From NCBI GenBank assembly GCA_934255435.1, contig CAKQNZ010000076.1, forward strand, positions 1 to 8,815: a stretch of 8,815 nucleotides of DNA, given 5' to 3'. This document shows, in pieces, positions 7,627-8,815 of this stretch. The DNA comes from an uncultured Clostridia bacterium. Its GTDB lineage: Bacteria; Bacillota; Clostridia; Peptostreptococcales; Anaerovoracaceae. The notes under the pieces are model-generated. The model was given only the letters and a program-made list of their open reading frames with translations, was not told the origin of the DNA and ran no database searches. The first letter of the stretch is position 1. Each line of letters starts with the position of its first letter. The position numbers and the translations under genes are program-made.

Positions 7627-7961
7627 GTACGTCGATAGAAAATCTGAGACGCATCGCAGGTATAGATATAGATACTCATACGGGGATATTCGATGCATAT
7701 GTCTGCTCAGGCAAAGACATAGATGAGCTTGCTGCAGTGTTCGGGTATGACGTGAAGGATATAACAGCAATACTCGAAGGCTACGGAGAGCGACTGACGT
7801 CTTTTGACGGAAGCCTGAATACTTCAGGAAGAGGTAGACTGAAAGGTGTATCACGGGAAGTGATCGATGAATATATCGACTATTTTTACCCTGGTATATC
7901 TTCAGAAAATCCAGGAAACGACAGGATAAACATAGAGGAGTATATGCAATGGAACGTGTAG
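7623..7961 (+). CDS. Acidic 112-residue protein of unknown function, HTH-like segment
   Basis: I do not recognise this family. The gene is probably real: its ATG overlaps the ileS stop (ATGA), GGAG (7608-7611) lies 11 bases upstream, and its end overlaps the rlmN start by 13 bases, so it sits tightly inside an operon. The protein is soluble in appearance, with no signal peptide or membrane segment. It is strongly acidic: about 20 Asp/Glu against 10 Lys/Arg. Residues 33-52 (IDELAAVFGYDVKDITAILE) fit the helix-turn-helix spacing of Ala at position 5, Gly at 9 and Ile at 15 and 18. A Gly/Ser-rich basic turn follows (SGRGRLKG, 68-75), then an acidic, aromatic tail (EYIDYFYP, 83-90). The negative second helix would be poor for DNA contact, so it may instead bind protein or be a structural fold. 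Position suggests a link to translation, but no function is shown. Confidence 0.75.
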   Translation: MSTSIENLRRIAGIDIDTHTGIFDAYVCSGKDIDELAAVFGYDVKDITAILEGYGERLTSFDGSLNTSGRGRLKGVSREVIDEYIDYFYPGISSENPGNDRINIEEYMQWNV

Positions 7962-8815
7962 ATCTTCAGGGGTTTACAGTCGAAGAACTTAAAGCATTTG
8001 CCGCGGGACTGGGTGAAAAGCCTTTCCGCGGCAAACAGCTTTTCAAATGGATACAGCGTGGGTCGAGGTCTTTCGATATCATGACAGATCTGTCACCAGC
8101 AGCAAGAAAGAAATTTGCACAGCATGCATATATCGGAGGTGTGGATGTGGCCGATGTCCAGGAGGACAGAAGCGACGGAACCAGGAAATTTCTTTTTTCG
8201 CTGAAAGACGGCAATGCAGTGGAAGGTGTTTTCATGAAATACCGCTACGGCAATTCTCTCTGCGTTTCATCCCAGGTGGGATGCAAAATGGGCTGTGTGT
8301 TCTGTGCTTCGGCTCTCGGTGGATTCGTCAGGGACCTGACTGCAGGCGAATTGCTTGGTCAGGTGTTCGAAGCGGAGCGTGCCACAGGTGAAAAGATAGA
8401 TCATATCGTGGTGATGGGAATGGGAGAACCTTTTGACAACTATGACAACCTGAAAAAATTCATGGAGCTGATACACGATCCGGAAGGCAGGAATCTCAGC
8501 TACAGGAATATAACAGTATCTACAAGCGGTATAGTGCCTGTGATGAAACAGTTTGCAGCAGATTTCCCCCAGGCGGGGCTTGCAGTATCGCTCCACTGTC
8601 TCGATGACAGCGGCAGGAGCAGCATAATGCCGGTAAACAGAAAATACCCCATCGACTGTCTTCTTGAGGCGGCAAGGGATTATACAGATACGACAGGACG
8701 CCGTATCACATTCGAGTACACCCTCATCAAAGGTGAAAACGACGGAAAAAAAGATATAGAGCTGATAAAGAACAGACTGTCAGGAATACTGTGCCATGTG
8801 AATCTGATACCACTG
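7949..8815 (+). CDS. rlmN: Dual-specificity 23S rRNA/tRNA A methyltransferase RlmN (3' end outside window)
   Basis: RlmN is a radical SAM enzyme that methylates C2 of A2503 in 23S rRNA, and in E. coli also A37 of some tRNAs, tuning decoding and proofreading. The window holds 289 residues of an expected 345-370, ending in frame at the edge. The N-terminal accessory domain includes KPFRGKQLFKWI (24-35). CVSSQVGC begins at Cys105, the equivalent of E. coli Cys118. The iron-sulphur triad CxxxCxxC is Cys112, Cys116 and Cys119. GMGEP (157-161) is the SAM-binding motif. STSGIVP and MPVNRKYPI are also typical. The methyl-carrying Cys near the C-terminus lies beyond the window. Where most family members have SLHAPND, this one has SLHCLDD. 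AGAGGAG (7934-7940) lies eight bases before ATG 7949, which fixes the start. The gene overlaps the small acidic gene by 13 bases, suggesting translational coupling. A Cfr-type resistance enzyme is less likely given the operon and the clostridial-type FCASALGGFVRDLTAGE region. Confidence 0.96.
   Translation, partial: MERVDLQGFTVEELKAFAAGLGEKPFRGKQLFKWIQRGSRSFDIMTDLSPAARKKFAQHAYIGGVDVADVQEDRSDGTRKFLFSLKDGNAVEGVFMKYRYGNSLCVSSQVGCKMGCVFCASALGGFVRDLTAGELLGQVFEAERATGEKIDHIVVMGMGEPFDNYDNLKKFMELIHDPEGRNLSYRNITVSTSGIVPVMKQFAADFPQAGLAVSLHCLDDSGRSSIMPVNRKYPIDCLLEAARDYTDTTGRRITFEYTLIKGENDGKKDIELIKNRLSGILCHVNLIPL

Noticed and set aside
8280..8310. Cfr-type antibiotic resistance methyltransferase
   Set aside because: The operon context and the motifs around the Cys triad fit housekeeping RlmN better; the C-terminus needed for certainty is outside the window.

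Overview
The window is an all-plus-strand stretch of bacterial housekeeping genes. It fits a Gram-positive, Clostridia-like member of the Bacillota. The supporting signs are a tRNA-dependent T-box leader, AAAGGA/GGAG-type ribosome binding sites, the Bacillota-like forms of Mfd, DapB and RlmN, and heavy use of AUA and AGA/AGG codons. I cannot assign a genus from sequence alone.

Layout: (1) bases 1-3373 carry mfd, the transcription-repair coupling factor, cut at its 5' end by the window edge; (2) after a 15-base gap comes dapB (3389-4147), the lysine/diaminopimelate pathway reductase, probably co-transcribed with mfd; (3) 4148-4503 is non-coding and holds a sigma-A-like promoter and a compact T-box riboswitch with an AUC (Ile) specifier and an intrinsic terminator; (4) ileS (4504-7626) encodes a 1040-residue type 2 isoleucyl-tRNA synthetase; (5) a 112-residue acidic protein of unknown function (7623-7961) overlaps ileS by 4 bases; (6) rlmN (7949 to the edge) overlaps that small gene by 13 bases and is cut at its 3' end.

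The second half reads as one operon devoted to translation. Uncharged tRNA-Ile should open the T-box and raise expression of ileS, the small gene and rlmN together. The overlapping starts and stops suggest translational coupling of the last three genes.

The most notable point is in ileS. The class I signature HIGH is replaced by GIHH, with residues one and three swapped. From memory of the literature, this swap occurs in some type 2 IleRS enzymes and is linked to very strong mupirocin resistance. Here it sits in what looks like the regulated housekeeping copy. Other points worth a look are a T-box with no room for Stem II, the unassigned acidic helix-turn-helix-like protein, and an altered nucleotide-binding loop in DapB. 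I saw no mobile element, CRISPR array, tRNA or rRNA, and no convincing new defence or biosynthetic system.
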